This document shows positions 22,078 through 35,477 of a stretch of DNA of 64,000 bases, one piece after another (position 1 is the stretch's first letter; every line of letters starts with the position of its first letter). The notes beneath the pieces were generated by a model. That model ran no database searches. It saw nothing but the letters and a program-made list of their open reading frames with translations, and had not been told where the DNA came from. This stretch comes from Nageia nagi (taxonomy: Eukaryota > Pinophyta). The position numbers were made by a program, and so were the translations under genes. The DNA lies in NCBI GenBank assembly GCA_050084985.1, contig JBITNC010000001.1:201686001-201750000 (forward strand). The letters are read 5' to 3'.

Positions 22078-23099
22078 TGCAATATTGGGATAGAGTGAGT
22101 AAGAGAGAAGAAGAAGAGAAAGTAAGAGAGTTCTCCTTCAAACAGATACAATGAAGATGAGAATGTTTTACATATTTGTGAAGTAAGGAAGATCTAGTTT
22201 GAGACTCACTACTTTACCAAATACAATCATTAACCATAATTGGTTTCAATGTACATGAAGTATTCATCCAACTGGAATTCATGAAGAGTCTCGAAGAGCC
22301 TGAATACTTGAGGTAGGCAACCTGTAATCTCAAAGGAACTTGCAAGTCATAAACAAATAAAATAACAAGACCAATTAGATGCATCATATTCATATAAAAA
22401 AGGATAGATGAATCACACTATCCATACACTAATCATAATAAAGCATATGAAGATGTTAGAAAATCATAAATGCATAACAATAAGGATGATATAAATCATC
22501 AACTATGATATCTAGGAATATCACATGTGAATATATCAAGACATGTACACTATCAACCAATTGATATACAATTGTTTCTTGCTATTGTTTTTATTTTATA
22601 TGAAGGGTATCATCATAACAACATAACTAACTAGGGTGTCATCACAACAATACAACAAACTGAACATTTTCTCCCCCTTGATGATAAATTCATCAAACAA
22701 ATACATGTGTGACAATATTACATGGAGCATACCATGAAGAAATGCCAACAGGATCATTATAGACAACAAGATATAAAGGCAACACAAATAGCAAAAGGCA
22801 CAAAATGCCATCTTAAGTACCACATTAAGATGCATAAAGCCACAAGGTGCCACACACTTGACTTTACCAAGAATGAGTCAAGATGCCACAAGAAATAAAC
22901 TTGACTTTACCAAGAGGGAGTCAAGATGTGATAATTAGAAGTCCATCATAACCATGCTACTAGTTAATAGGAAAATGATAAAATTGGTTACATCAATCAA
23001 TCGAAGTGATTCAAATTTCATCAATAATATGTAAATAATCCATCATCATGGAATTATCTTCCATTGTTATGAAAGGAGAAAAGAGCGTGGCCACAAGTG
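22078..23099 (-). other. LARD interior, no conserved domain
   Basis: The minus-strand open frame at 22596-22853 (85 codons) is rich in hydrophobic residues and has no motif I recognise. Short direct repeats such as CTTGACTTTACCAAGA occur near 22857-22925. Confidence 0.4.
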
Positions 23100-23565
23100 C
23101 ACTATAAGCCATCATGGAGATGCCAAGCCAATGCTTATAATCACCAAAAGATACTTGGATTTATGTTACACTATAAGTCATCATGGAGATGCCAAGCCAA
23201 TACTTATAATTAATGAAATATACTTGGATTTATGTTGCACTATAAGTCATCACAAAGATGCCAAGCCAATCCTTATATTCAACGAAAGATACTTATATTT
23301 ATGTTGCACTATAAGTCATCACTGAGATGCCAAGCCAATACTTATAGTCAACGAAAGATACTTGGATTTATGTTGCACTATAAGTCATCATGGAGATGCC
23401 AAGCCAATACTTATAGTCAACAAAATATACTTAGATTTAAGTTGCACTATAAATCATTATGAATATGCCAAGCCAATACTTATAGTCAACTAAAGATACA
23501 TGGATTTTATGGTGCATTATAAGTCATCATAGAGGATGCCAAGCCAATCCTTATAGTCACCTGCT
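23100..23565 (+). repeat. Minisatellite, period 69-70 bp
   Basis: Units begin ACTATAAGTCATCAT at about 23100, 23170, 23239, 23308, 23377, 23446 and 23516. Each contains GGAGATGCCAAGCCAA. A period of 69 is 23 codons, so the array stays open in several frames. The resulting repetitive proteins are artefacts of the period. Confidence 0.92.
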
Positions 23566-23604
23566 ATATATAAAACATGTGTTGATTATCAGTACAAAGA
23601 TAGC

Positions 23605-24075
23605 ATGCACATATGAGTTCCTCACATATGGATAATTGAACAGTGTCAAATGACACATAAGAGTTCCTCTCATATGGATAACTGAATAGTGCTTGAATAA
23701 AGCATGCACATACGAGTTCCTCACATATGGATAACTAAATAGTGTCAAAAGATACATAAGAGTTCCTCACATATAGATAACTAAATAGTACAAGAGAGGC
23801 CAAATAATAGAGTATGCACGTACAAGTTCCTCACATATGGATAACTAAATAGTGTTAAAAGACACATAAGAGTTCCTCACATATGGATGACTGAATAGTG
23901 GAAGATAGGCCAAGTTGTATAATAAGTTCCTCATGTAGAGAAAACTTACCATGAAGGTGTACAACAAAATCAACATGATATAGCATAAAGCCATCAACAA
24001 AAGAGACTTGGATTTAAAGAGTGGCCAAGTTGTATAACAAGTTCCTCATGCAAAGCAAACTTACCATGAAGGTGT
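23605..24075 (+). repeat. Minisatellite with AGTTCCTCACATATGGATAA core
   Basis: At least eight copies of the core, starting near 23613, 23661, 23715, 23761, 23826, 23870, 23923 and 24030. They are spaced 44-65 bases apart until the last two, whose 3' part changes to GTAGAGAAAACTTACC-like sequence. It lies directly next to the 69-bp array inside the same element. Confidence 0.85.
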
Positions 24076-27000
24076 ACAACAAAATCAACACTATACAATA
24101 CAAAGTCAATGAAAGATGCATGTAATAATGCCATCAATAAAAAAGACTTGGATTTAGTAATGTAACATAATCCATACAAAAATGGATCCACCTTCCCAAC
24201 ATGGAAGTAACAACAAAATGTAGATGAACAGAGCTACAAGTGTTTCATCAAGAACTTATTTGGATTTGGACAAGTTTGCATATATATTACAATATCCAAT
24301 AAAGAATTTGACCAATACTCCCTCTAGAGAGATATGTCACCAAACCTATTTCAAAATGGGGATTGGTAAATAAAGGAGACATTGTTTTGGCATAGAAATG
24401 TCCATTGCATACTAGACCATCTGATTGTTGAAATTATAGGTCAGCTTCAGCAGGACCCATAGAAGGTTGAGATGCTATGTCCACTAGAATGTGAATACCA
24501 AAGTGTCAAAGGATAACCTTATATTGGAAGGCTCATTAATTCCACATTTCCTTTAATTATCGCATTCCATAGCAACTATAGCTTGCATTATGCCTAAGTT
24601 GTGTCTCAATCTCTTTGGCTTGTAATTGCCACATATTTTTCTTAGCTAGTAGTTTATTGTGCTTAGCCAAGAGTTCATGGTAATGCTGTATACACATAGA
24701 CTTCTCTTGTTGTATCATATCATAACATTGGTCCATTATCTCCATCTTGACCTTTATTGTAGCTAGTTCATGGCGAAGGTAGGCATTCTCTAAGTCTATC
24801 TATATATTTATTTTTATGTCAAAACTCACAAAATAACTTCCCTTGTATGCAATAAAATTCTCTTTGGGAGTTATGATGATCGACCTATCATTCATGAATA
24901 AACTACCCAATTTAATAGTCAAGAGGAGAGAGAAAAATAGCATAGTGATGACTTAGTCATTACGCAACTTAATGGTACTATCATTATTATCATCCTAACA
25001 TATCATGATGCATATTACTTCACTCAATTAAATGAGTGGTAGGTGAGATATTTTATCATTGTAAATCTTTTTCTCTTTTTGTCATAATTATTATAGTTTG
25101 AATATATCAAATCATATGCATTATAAATAGTCATAAATGACTTGTCATTTGACACTTCGCATTTACGATTTGAGCTATTATCCATCATGGATGTGTCTTA
25201 GTTTCATGCCCTACCAAGCGATCTTTAGGACAACATAGTGCATCGCAGTGTTCATGCAACTTTAGAAAATCATGCTTTGATCACGTCTAAGGTTTTGTTA
25301 CAATGACTAGTATTTCTACAATTGTATCTAGATGATCATTATGGGATTTACATGATTTTGCATCTCAATTAAGAGGATCAAGTTCATCAATTATTTCATT
25401 TACTTAGTAGGCCTAATTATACATGGCATATAATGGTTTATAATCCATTCAATTGCTATCTATTGTAATTTGTATGCTACATTGGACCGCCATGCCTACA
25501 ACCATAAGAGTATTTCAAACCATTCATTGTTGCATGGGTAGTTTATCATCATGGGCTTTAATGGTCATCCATGTACTCTTTTTGCATTTCTTGGTGAGGT
25601 GAACATCATATTGTATGCTATCAATTTTCATTTTTTATCACTTTCTACCTCTTTCACATCAATATTTTTTGGGATTAGACACATCCGACTCTAGCATATC
25701 TAAAGATGATGCTAATTCTTCAGATTTTGGTGACCATGTATTAGACTAGCACTAATCAAGATATAAGCACCACTCACTTGGGATTATCAATGGGAATCTT
25801 TTCTAACATTTTAATAAAATAAAGGATAAGGTCACATGGGTTATTATGCTTGTATGGTTGATCCATTTGAATGTTCTCATTTATGATCAATGATCTAGCT
25901 AGTTTGTAACTCTATAAATTCATTATATTCGAGTTGATCATCATCATTTTCACTTGTGTATGAAACTTTTAAAAAGAGCTAACTTACTTTGTCAATCATC
26001 ATGGATATGAACATTTTATAAGGTTTGCATGTATATCTTCTCCAATATGTTCTTTATCAATGTATTCAAGGTTGATTCTTACAACATGCTTGCACTACAT
26101 TGCAAACTATTATGCAATAAAACTTACTTTGCATACAAAGTGATCAAAGTCTCCATCAATGGACCATCTACTTCATCCATCATTTGGAGGATGATGAGTA
26201 ATTGCACATCATATAGAAACTTATCTATCATTTGAATTAGATGTGGAAGATCATCCTTTATTATTTGTGGACACCTTTTATTTTCCATTTTTTGCACTAT
26301 GCAGGTCCTACAAAGTTGCATCCTTAGGAAGACTATCACCCTTATACTATTATGTTTATGGTATGGTGATAAGATCTTCATTAGAAGTCCACTTATGTGT
26401 TATGAATTATACAAAAAGGGTATCAATGGGTGTACTACCCATTTTTTAACATCAAGTGTCATTTTTCCCTAATTACTTATGATGCATTATTCCATATACC
26501 TAGTTCTCCTATCACAAATCTTGAGAGTTCTAACTCCAACTCTCTCAATCATAATTCTACTTAGTCTGGTTATCCACTTGGGCATGTGAGTGTAACTTTT
26601 TAGTAGTTTTATTTTTATTTCTATCTTGTATTAAATCATGTATTAGATATAATTCCAAGTTTGCAAGATAAGTCTTAAATATAATAATTTTAACATCATA
26701 AATAATGATGCATAGAAAATAGAATAATGCTAGTAAATAAGGATGAGCGAACCCTCATGCTTGTAGAAAAAATCACCATAGAATAGCATAAAAAATAACA
26801 CCATTGAATATAGAGTGACATGGCCGAGGCTTATTATCTTGTCTAAAATTAGGCCTTCACCTAGATGCCCACACAAGAGGAGCCCAGATCCTACCAATCC
26901 TTAACTAGTTCCCTTGGGCAGTAATATACTCTCATAAGGAGACATACGAGCTATTTTATAAGGTTTAAAAATTTATTGGATATACCAAATTATTAAGCTT

Positions 27001-29800
27001 GATTAGATTTCCAGTTGTCCTCCTAGGTTATCAGGATAATCCCTTAATGGATGTGTGGATATGTGGTATCACTACACACATACCTATCCACCTATTGGAG
27101 TTAAATTCAAATTAATAGAGGACTTAGGGGCAATTAATTAGTATGAACTTTTCAAAACTTGGATCATCAAAATTAAAGCTCCAATCCACCTATCCTCACC
27201 TCATGGCTCCCTAAACAAGTCATGTTGCAAAATGTACATGCAGATGTGTTCATTTTAGGGGGTTACTCATATCAATGTTGGAATTTTTTGTTTGCATAAA
27301 AAAATAAAGCAAAATGAAAAACATGAAATAAAAGAACATAAGTAAAAACATCATCCATTCAATAACTTAAAACCTAAGTGTCCAATGGGTTTTGTTTACT
27401 AACCCCTAAAAGACATCTTTACATCAATCCTTATTTTGCACAAGTCCATTAACTTTGCATAAGAGCATGCATCAATCCCATATGAATAAGTATGCATTAT
27501 TAACTTAAAGAAGTATGCATTAATCCAAAAACTTAAGCATGCATTATTTATTCATAAGAACTATAATTTAATAGGCATAATCATGCATTTTTAATTCATA
27601 AGCATGCATCTTCAAAACTTTAAGTCATAAGCATGAATTTTTAATTCATAAGCATGCATTTTTGACTAAAAATATTTAACTTAAGTTGTAAGTCCTTAAG
27701 CTTTATCACCAAAAATTAAGTTTTAAGAAAATATTGGGCATGCATAAACTTTATGTTAAGAAAATATTAGGCATGCATTTTTTTAAGTAAAATACGCATA
27801 TGCTCTTCCCCCTTTTTTACTTAAAAAACATGAGTGTTTTTTTTTTTAAGTATGTAGGATACATAAGGTATCTAAGCTGATTTCTTTCTAAAAGCATTCG
27901 TAAAAGAAACACTTTACATAAGCTGTGACACAAAAAGTAAACCCACATTGCAATTGGTCAAATTTCATAACAAATAATAAGTGAAAAATGGATCTCAATA
28001 CCGTACAACAAGATAAGTGATGATTGGCTAAAGTTTGAAAAAACATGGGGGAAGAATTCCCTAGTGGTTACCACTACAAACCAATGCATACAATGCTAAT
28101 ATGTTGATAATTCATCCTTGATGACAATGAAAGAGTCATAGGGGACATTTGTGTGTTGTGTTTGCTAATGTCTAGAATATGAGAGGTCAGGTAGCTACAA
28201 AAATTATCTCCTGCATGACCGTAAGAGTGGAAAAAGCAATGTGTTACCTACCCTAGGTTGAATGTGGAGTAGGTGATCAAACATAGTTGGTAGATTTTAG
28301 CATTTGAATAGAGTGGGAGTGACATGACAAATGCCAATGGGTAGCATGCAATTGGTAAGCATTATACAAGTCTTCCATGGTGGGGATAGATGTGTAAGCA
28401 TGCAATGAGTTCCCCTTGTGATATTTTCCTCCCAAAATGTAAGGGAGTTGCTAAAGCCTACGTGCTATAAAAATGATGCATGCAAAAAAAATCTGAATTG
28501 ATCAAGGCCTACCCATGGTCTAGAGACCATAGGGTCAAATTCGGGAAGAAGAGGAATGATTCATGCTAAAGGCTTTATTCAATAGTGGTAATCCATTAGT
28601 ATGTTTGCTCTAACACATAGATAAATTGGGTTTTATTGTAATTATTGGGGCAACTAATGGAGGAGGTGTCACTAGCTAATGGCACATAGAGAATAGGCTA
28701 TGGGAGGTAATCTATAATTGAGTGTCGATGCTATAAGGAATTATGAAATGGAGGAGAATAGCATGTGCATTGTTTGCTTGAGCACATTTTAGGAGGAGGA
28801 TGAGAGATGCAGAAAGGGACATGATTAGATAGAAGGTGACCATTGAATGAAAGTCAAACACAAAGATGAAAGGGATCAATAGAGGAGGAAGATGTTACAC
28901 ACAAGTTCGGTACTCATGAGACCAATACTCTGGGAGGTGTAGGAGTAGTTGCACGCTGCACCACAAATAGCAAGGCACTAGATAAGAAGGGGGATAGCAA
29001 AATGAATGTACAAAGAGTCATGGCACCAAGCAGCTAAGAGGAGGGAACATAGGGCATAAAGAAAAGGGAATGATGCATGTAGCATAGCCATGGTTAGAGT
29101 GAGAAAGGAAGCTACAACCTATGCAACCATTGAGGTGGATTACTAAATGCATGTTGGCAAGTATGGATCTAGATGAGGCATGGTGGTGGGGGAGACCAGG
29201 CCATCGATAGAGATTTTAGTGTTCATGATGTATCAATGGATCTTTACCATTGGTTGGTTCAAAGAAAAATTCAAAGATCTTGTGAAATATTTAACAAATT
29301 ATTATTATTGGATTTATTTATATAAGCTCTCTTGGTTTTTTTTTTTATTATTGGAATGTTAACATAGTAAAGAAAAATAGAAAAAAAATTTCATTATACT
29401 ACAATTGTGTAATAGGTATGTTAACTAGAACATATTATTGTTAAAAACAAATTGCATTTAGTAATGTAACAATAATATGTAACATACATACTTGTTTAAA
29501 AAAATGAAACATAATGCCATTTTGTGTATTAACTCTCCTTTATGTTTAAAAAATGGCAATAAAATAGAGGGTTAATAAACAAATGCAACTTTGTTAGCAA
29601 TAGTTTTCCAAAAAATAAAGGTTAACACATAATAAGTAATATGTTAGTAAAAAAATGTAATAATCTAAAAATAACCAAGAGAGGGGATCTTAATTTATAC
29701 CTTCTCTTGCTTTTTACGTCAACAACAAAGTGTAAGATGAGAAGTGAAGATCACCAAGATGTAGCTTCCACACCAAGGATATGAAGATGAGCCTCTAACT
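24076..29800 (-). other. LARD interior, no recognised coding domain
   Basis: Long AT-rich interior. The minus-strand frame at 24557-24745 looks coiled-coil-like (YHELLAKHNKLLAKKN), and 26124-26381 is another open stretch, but neither matches a domain I know. Repeated AAGCATGCAT elements occur at 27470-27790. No RT (YVDD), integrase or protease motif was found on the minus strand. Confidence 0.45.
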
Positions 29801-29814
29801 TGGCTTTGATACCA
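29801..29814 (-). other. Primer-binding site of the LARD-like element
   Basis: On the minus strand TGGTATCAAAGCCA follows the LTR end by three bases. It has one mismatch to the initiator tRNA-Met complement TGGTATCAGAGCCA. Confidence 0.9.
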
Positions 29815-29817
29815 ATT

Positions 29818-30294
29818 TGAAGGAACTAATAGTAACAAGATAATTATTAAACTACAAATATCACATAAAATCTCACAATTACATCCAACAAATACACAAA
29901 TCAATCTCACAACACAATATGTAAAGTGGTTCCTCCAACTAGGAGTACATCCACTAACTAGATCTTTACTTCTCTCACAAATACAAATCTCTTACAATTC
30001 TCCTAATCTTAACTCCTACACTTATATCCTATATCATATCCTCACTCCACAATTGGTATGTCATTACAAAGAGGGAGCCTTCTATTTATAGGCCAAAATC
30101 CCTCCTTGGATGACCTAAGCATGACATGCACATCTTTGACCTAAGGGGCATGCTCATGACTTGGAGTGTAAGACAAGTTACATTATTATATTCACTAAAA
30201 TACTTAAGGTATAAAATAATACCCTTAAGTATTAGTGAATTTACATAGAATATTTAATACATCTATTTACAATAATGCATTATACATTCCAACA
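29818..30294 (-). repeat. LTR (5' LTR in element sense)
   Basis: Plus-strand ends TGAAGGAACTAATAG and ATACATTCCAACA, followed by CAACT. Same boundaries as 21591-22066. Confidence 0.93.
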
Positions 30295-31886
30295 CAACTC
30301 ATGCCTCACAATAATTGCATCATGCCTCAAAATAGAGATAGGAAGCTGTTAACTAGTTTTAGAGCTTGAAAACTTCATTAGGATAGGTGCATTGCATCCA
30401 AACCCAATCATACTATACCCTGAGAACTATTTTTCAAACACATCATGTACTAGCCCAAGCGTATTGCATCCTAACCCAAGCACATCATGCCTAAGTGTAC
30501 TTGAACCCTAAGCATATTGCACCCCAAAAATTACACTTTTTGAGCTCTAGATTACCTCTTAGGTGGACCACAACCCAAAAAAGAAATCTAATTTGATTAG
30601 AAAGGAGATATATTATATGTGGATTATACTACACCTACAAAAAGAGAGCACTTTTTTCTTAGAAAAAGCTTAGTCGAGATGCAACTTAGATCTCATATAG
30701 GACTAGTGGGCTCCAAATTTAAAAAGTTTAGTAACAAATTTGTAATAGATTTAAAATTTTTGGCTTTTCATAGCCAAAATTAGTTTTTTAAATGCTTAGG
30801 GGGAATGTTTACACTTGTGATAAAGTGTGCATCCATTTTTTTTTTATTTTTCCAAGTTTTCCTAGGTGATTGGCTTGGTTTGTTGAAAGATCTCTCATTT
30901 GTGAGGGACTTGTAACATATTAAGCTTTACAACTAGAGCTGGAGGGAAAATTTTATTTTAGGTAAGACTTTGAATTTCTTTTCTCACTTGGTTCATACTA
31001 TTTCATTACTTGTTGCATCCTAAGCTTGCCTTCATTTTGTGTTATGTACTAGTGAAATTGCTTTCATCTTTAGGGGGGATTGTTGCATAAACCAAAAAGC
31101 TTATTTGGATTTAAAACTTATATCTTGAATTAGGATTTTAATTATTTATTGGGAAATTATTTTTCTTTGTTGAGTGTATCCAAAATCATTGTTTCATTTC
31201 ATTATCATTTGAAAAGAAATAAAATTATAAAAAAAGAGCATACCTTGGGAGGGATTGCAAAACATCTTTAAGGGAGTAGTGTAGATATCATATTAATTTG
31301 CATTTCATATTTTATTTCTTGAACTAAAAATCCTTCATATTCTTAGGGAGTTGCTAGAGTATGTGGACTTAATTACCATGGCCTAGTCCTTACTCAAATT
31401 TGAAAACCAAGGTGAAAGCCTCCCCTCCACCCAAAGATAGATTCCTATGGAGGGTACTAGAGAAACCTTGCAAAACATTCCACACCTCTATAATATTAAT
31501 CATTTACCTTTCTAAATGCTTGAATAGTATCATTGATCTAAGGAAACATAAAAAAGGATTGTGTTAGAAAGAACAAGTGCATTTAAAAGCTACCAAATTT
31601 AATAAGATAAGATTCAAATTGAACCAAGAAAAAATTAAAGTGACTAATCAAAAATTGCCATATATCATTATTATGATATTCATATAACTTTTTATCTTCA
31701 TATCAAGTATTTCTCTAGATTTGCATCAACACTAAAGTTAGAATAATTTTGAAAATACTGTAAGCTTGATGTTTGGTATTTGTTTCATTCGTATTTTGTA
31801 AGTTTCACTTCAATTGTACTCATAGTGTTTAAAAAGTTCTTCATTATAGTCTTATGAAAATGAAGCTTGATTCATTCTAGGATCAA
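30295..31886. other. Older element interior right of the nested insertion
   Basis: Contains short direct repeats of ATTGCATCCTAACCCAAGC type at 30390-30530. Two purine tracts followed by TGTT (about 30797 and 31072) are reminiscent of polypurine tract plus LTR start, but neither has a matching LTR partner. No gene. Confidence 0.35.
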
Positions 31887-32945
31887 GTGTGGTATGAGGA
31901 TTACATATTTGGAATGGTGGAAAATAAAGCTTTAAAGAAAAATAATAATAAAAGTGAGATAAAGGAGGATCCAACTATTAATGTGGATAATCAATATATT
32001 ATTTTTGCAAAAGCTCTCCAAAAGTTCCAAGAACTTACACCTAATGATATGGTAGAAGTAATGGAGCAAGTATGTAATACTTTGGCCCAAAAACCAATTT
32101 ATCTCAACAAATCCAAAGGAAAAAAAATCAAATTAAGCAACATGGAGTAAGTAAATCATATCCAACTTTTGCTCAAGCTTTGGCTTTTTCTCAACATTTG
32201 AGTCAAATATATATAAAAAATTAAAGGCTATAAATTCCAATTAAGTAAGGTCTTGGTATGCAATTTCAAAGAAATAATAATCAAACTTAATAAGATCAAA
32301 TAAATATTCAAGAGATGTGAAATTTTAAATATTTATCATTCACACCTATCAATAACCAATGGATCCATTTTGAAAAGATCAAATTTTACAAAGTACATAA
32401 AATCTTGGATAAAATAAACAAAGTACACCAAATTTTAGATAAAATAAAAAAGTGTACCACAACCTTTCTTTGACATTTCAAATGCACAAGAACCTTCAAA
32501 TTCAAATTCATATGGTGTATCAAATTATTCAACTCAAAATATATCACAAACTTCAAAAGCTCAACAAAATGTTGATACATTACAAAAGCTTGTGCACAAT
32601 TATATGAAGAAGCTCATCTCCAAATACAAGTTAGGGATGCACAACAAGATCTATTAAAAATTACAAGTACACAAATACATCATAATCAAGTGTGGCAACA
32701 ACAACAACAAAAAGAAAAAAATCTTATTACTTTGGAAGAATCTCCATCAAAAATATTGCAAAGAATGCTTAAAACAAATCTCATAATATTTCCCAACATC
32801 AAGCATATCCCATATGCTTAAAAAAGACCTTGATACAAAGAAAAAGAATTTTGTGACTATCATATAGTCAAAGGACATAGTACTAATAGATGTAAGAGAT
32901 TGAAACATATTCTCCATGAACTTTTTGGAATCAAATAAAAGTGTT
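31887..32945 (+). pseudogene. Gypsy-type gag remnant with zinc-knuckle-like end
   Basis: Decayed plus-strand reading region. The 5' part (31887-32150) is open for 87 codons and has ALQKFQELTPNDMVEVMEQV. The diagnostic part is near 32845-32930: EFCDYHIVKGHSTNRCKRLK, a C-x2-H-x4-H-x4-C pattern typical of the C-terminal zinc-binding end of many plant gypsy gags. Between them frameshifts and stops are frequent. An equivalent end occurs at 58840-58905. Protease or RT after it was not found. Confidence 0.65.
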
Positions 32946-34507
32946 GAGCTTCACTATATGGAATTATCATATTGGAACATGGGATTCAATACTAGAGCCT
33001 ACTCCTCTTTATAGTTATCCATTAGTGGATGCTTCAAGGTAGGAAAAAGCCACTTATCTCCCACATTATACATGATCTTTCCATATTCATTGTATCATAT
33101 TGTTGTATATAATCCATTGTATATAGCCATTATGTAATCATTATATATAACCATGGTTTTGTCCTTAGGGTATAAATACAAAATAAAATAACATAAACAA
33201 TATAAAAAGAAAAAAAGAGAGCAAAATTTGAGCAAATGAATTTACTAAAAAGTGAATGGAGAGCTAGTTTGACATATTAACTAAAGAAAGCTTTGAATAA
33301 ATATAATATGATCAATGAGCACTTATAAATGAATAATTATGTTTTGTTGACTACACTTTATTCATCCATATTTCATTACTTGAAAGGTGAGGTATTAGCT
33401 ATCTCGAATTAGGATCAATAATGCTCTATCTTAGCATATTGGTAACCTATCATATACATTGACTTTAACGTTATCCTTGAGCATAATCATTTTATTTCCA
33501 TTTAACATGGGGAATAGCTATCATTATAATGTTAAGGTTATACCATGATCTTCATCCTCCTCATAATCCATTCAACATGGGGTAAGGTTATCTTTAGTAG
33601 TGTCATATTGGCCATCTATTGAACATGGGGAAAAGTTATTATCTTACTTTTGCTTTCCATAATTTGGGGAAAATTCAACATTATAATGACCACATAAATG
33701 CTTTATTTTTATCCCATCATGCTCTATTTTTAGCCCATCAAGCTCCAATTTTTAGGAGTGGCCAACGGTCAAGGTGCAATGTGCTTGGTATGAGGTGCGA
33801 TATGCCTAGTACATAATTTAATAGGCATGATGCATCTAGTACATAGGTTTCTAGGCATGGTGCTCCTAGTCTACAAAATATTGAGAATTCAATGCACTAG
33901 ATAGTTTATTGAGAAATTCCTAATATGATGGTCAAACCTTCAACAAAGGTAAGCATGCATATACTCATTGGAAAGGTATATTTAAGCACTATCCAATGGA
34001 AAAAGAATAACCTTAATTAGATGTATCCATAAGAATTTATGCCTTCTTTAATTTAAATGATCTAGTTGATCTTCAACTCAAATGGTCTTTGATTGAGCTC
34101 CAATTCCAACACTACATCAAGAATTTCACATGTAATCATAAATTGAATCATTTAGCATTGATCTTATCTTTGATTAAATTTCACATTTGTATCCTAGTAT
34201 TTTTTTGGTTGCATACATATATTTATAAACTATTCTTGGTTAGTGAAACATCATTGATCATTATCAAATGAACACTGATCAAAATCAAAATATCTTCAAA
34301 ATATCAAAATTTGAAAAGTTCAAAATTTCTAAAAAGCTCACGTTAAAAGGTTCAAAATCTGTAATAATCTCAAATTCAAAAATTCAAAACTTCTAAAAAA
34401 CTCAAATTCTAAAATTTTGAAAAAGTTAATATCTCAAAATCTATTTTTTTTTTTAAATATGCTTATAGCTTACCTTTTAAAACAACTTGTGCTTTGTCAA
34501 ACTTCAG
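32946..34507. other. AT-rich sequence, short repeats
   Basis: Three copies of an AACATGGGG(A/T)A(A/T)(A/G) phrase occur near 33505, 33575 and 33627, and AGGCATG(A/G)TGC(A/T)(C/T)CTAGT repeats at 33790-33870. The end (34270-34440) is a TTCAAAA-rich low-complexity run. No pol domain was found where one would be expected after gag. Confidence 0.4.
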
Positions 34508-34539
34508 TTTGTTCATCCATCAAACCATCATTTGAGGGG
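34508..34539 (+). repeat. Shared block ending in a purine tract
   Basis: A 32-base block starting TTTGTTCATCCATCAAACC and ending TTTGAGGGG recurs at 60212-60243 with one mismatch. The TTTGAGGGG end resembles a polypurine tract, so the sequence after it may be a 3' LTR. Confidence 0.6.
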
Positions 34540-35477
34540 CAAGTCATTTACACATATATTATATGAATCAATACCTACATCATACAACTTACAAATACAT
34601 GTAAAATCATATATGTTGGCTCAAAGCCATAAAAAAAATTCACTTATTTCTAAATGTTACAAAATGGGTGGATGTACATATCCTTCCACACTAGGTTTTC
34701 ACACTTGCAACACCTACCACATTGGGAAGAAAGGTTTCTGTTTCCACACTTGCACACACCGGTTCTAATTTGGGGCATATAATTTATTTTATGCTACCAT
34801 AAATTGAGGCATATCCTACATTGATTCATGATTGGGATATATTTTACACTTTTTTTTCAACATTATGTAAGTATACATGCTTACATCTATAACTACATAC
34901 TCATCTAACAAAGTATTGTTAGAATATTAGGTAAAGCTACAAGCCTACAAGCATATATACCTATATTGGGGTAAGTTTGTTCACAATGCACACACAAAAT
35001 GTTTCAAATTTCAAAATTTGAATTCAAAAATGCAAAGTTTCAATTTTCAAATCCAAAAATATTTTATTTCAAAATGGCAAAAAAGAATTTTCAAAGTTTC
35101 TCAAATTTTCAATACAAAATTATTCAAATATTGTTCACAACTACATGATTTCAAAATTTTCAAATATAAAAAAGTTCAAATTATTCAAATTTTAAAGTTT
35201 TGTAGTAAGACTATGCACTTGCTAGTAAGTCTACATGATTACTCCATAATGAAAACTTTGCATAGGTTTGATGTATACAATCGCCAAATACTATATAAGT
35301 GGTTCAAATTTATACATACATGAATACTCTACTTAGATTTGATATAGATTATTAATCAAATTCTATGTATAAATGATTCTAAAATTTCACCATCATGAAT
35401 GCTATGCATAGGCTTAATGCATTCAATCATCAAATACTATATAAATAGTTCAAAGTCCTACCTCCATGAACACATTG

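Larger units (their letters stand above)
21591..30294 (-). mobile_element. LARD-like LTR retrotransposon, minus strand
   Basis: A complete unit of 8704 bp with 476/477-bp LTRs. On the minus strand these begin TGTTG.AATGTATAATGC and end CCTTCA. The 5-bp target duplication is CAACT (21586-21590 and 30295-30299). The primer site (29801-29814) and polypurine tract (22067-22077) show that the element reads right to left. About 20 differences separate the two LTRs by eye (about 96% identity). The 7.75 kb interior shows no gag, protease, integrase or RT motif and holds two minisatellite arrays. It fits a large retrotransposon derivative (LARD) that depends on another element, perhaps copia-type, judging from the LTR length and TGTTG start. 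Confidence 0.88.

Noticed and set aside
23131-23462. Repetitive protein with HYKSS..CQAN repeats
   Set aside because: The frame stays open because the minisatellite period (69 bp) is a multiple of three. No start context, domain or second evidence supports a gene.
30797-31090. Two purine tracts followed by TGTT, like polypurine tract plus LTR start
   Set aside because: No matching LTR or primer site was found for either, so no element boundary is claimed.
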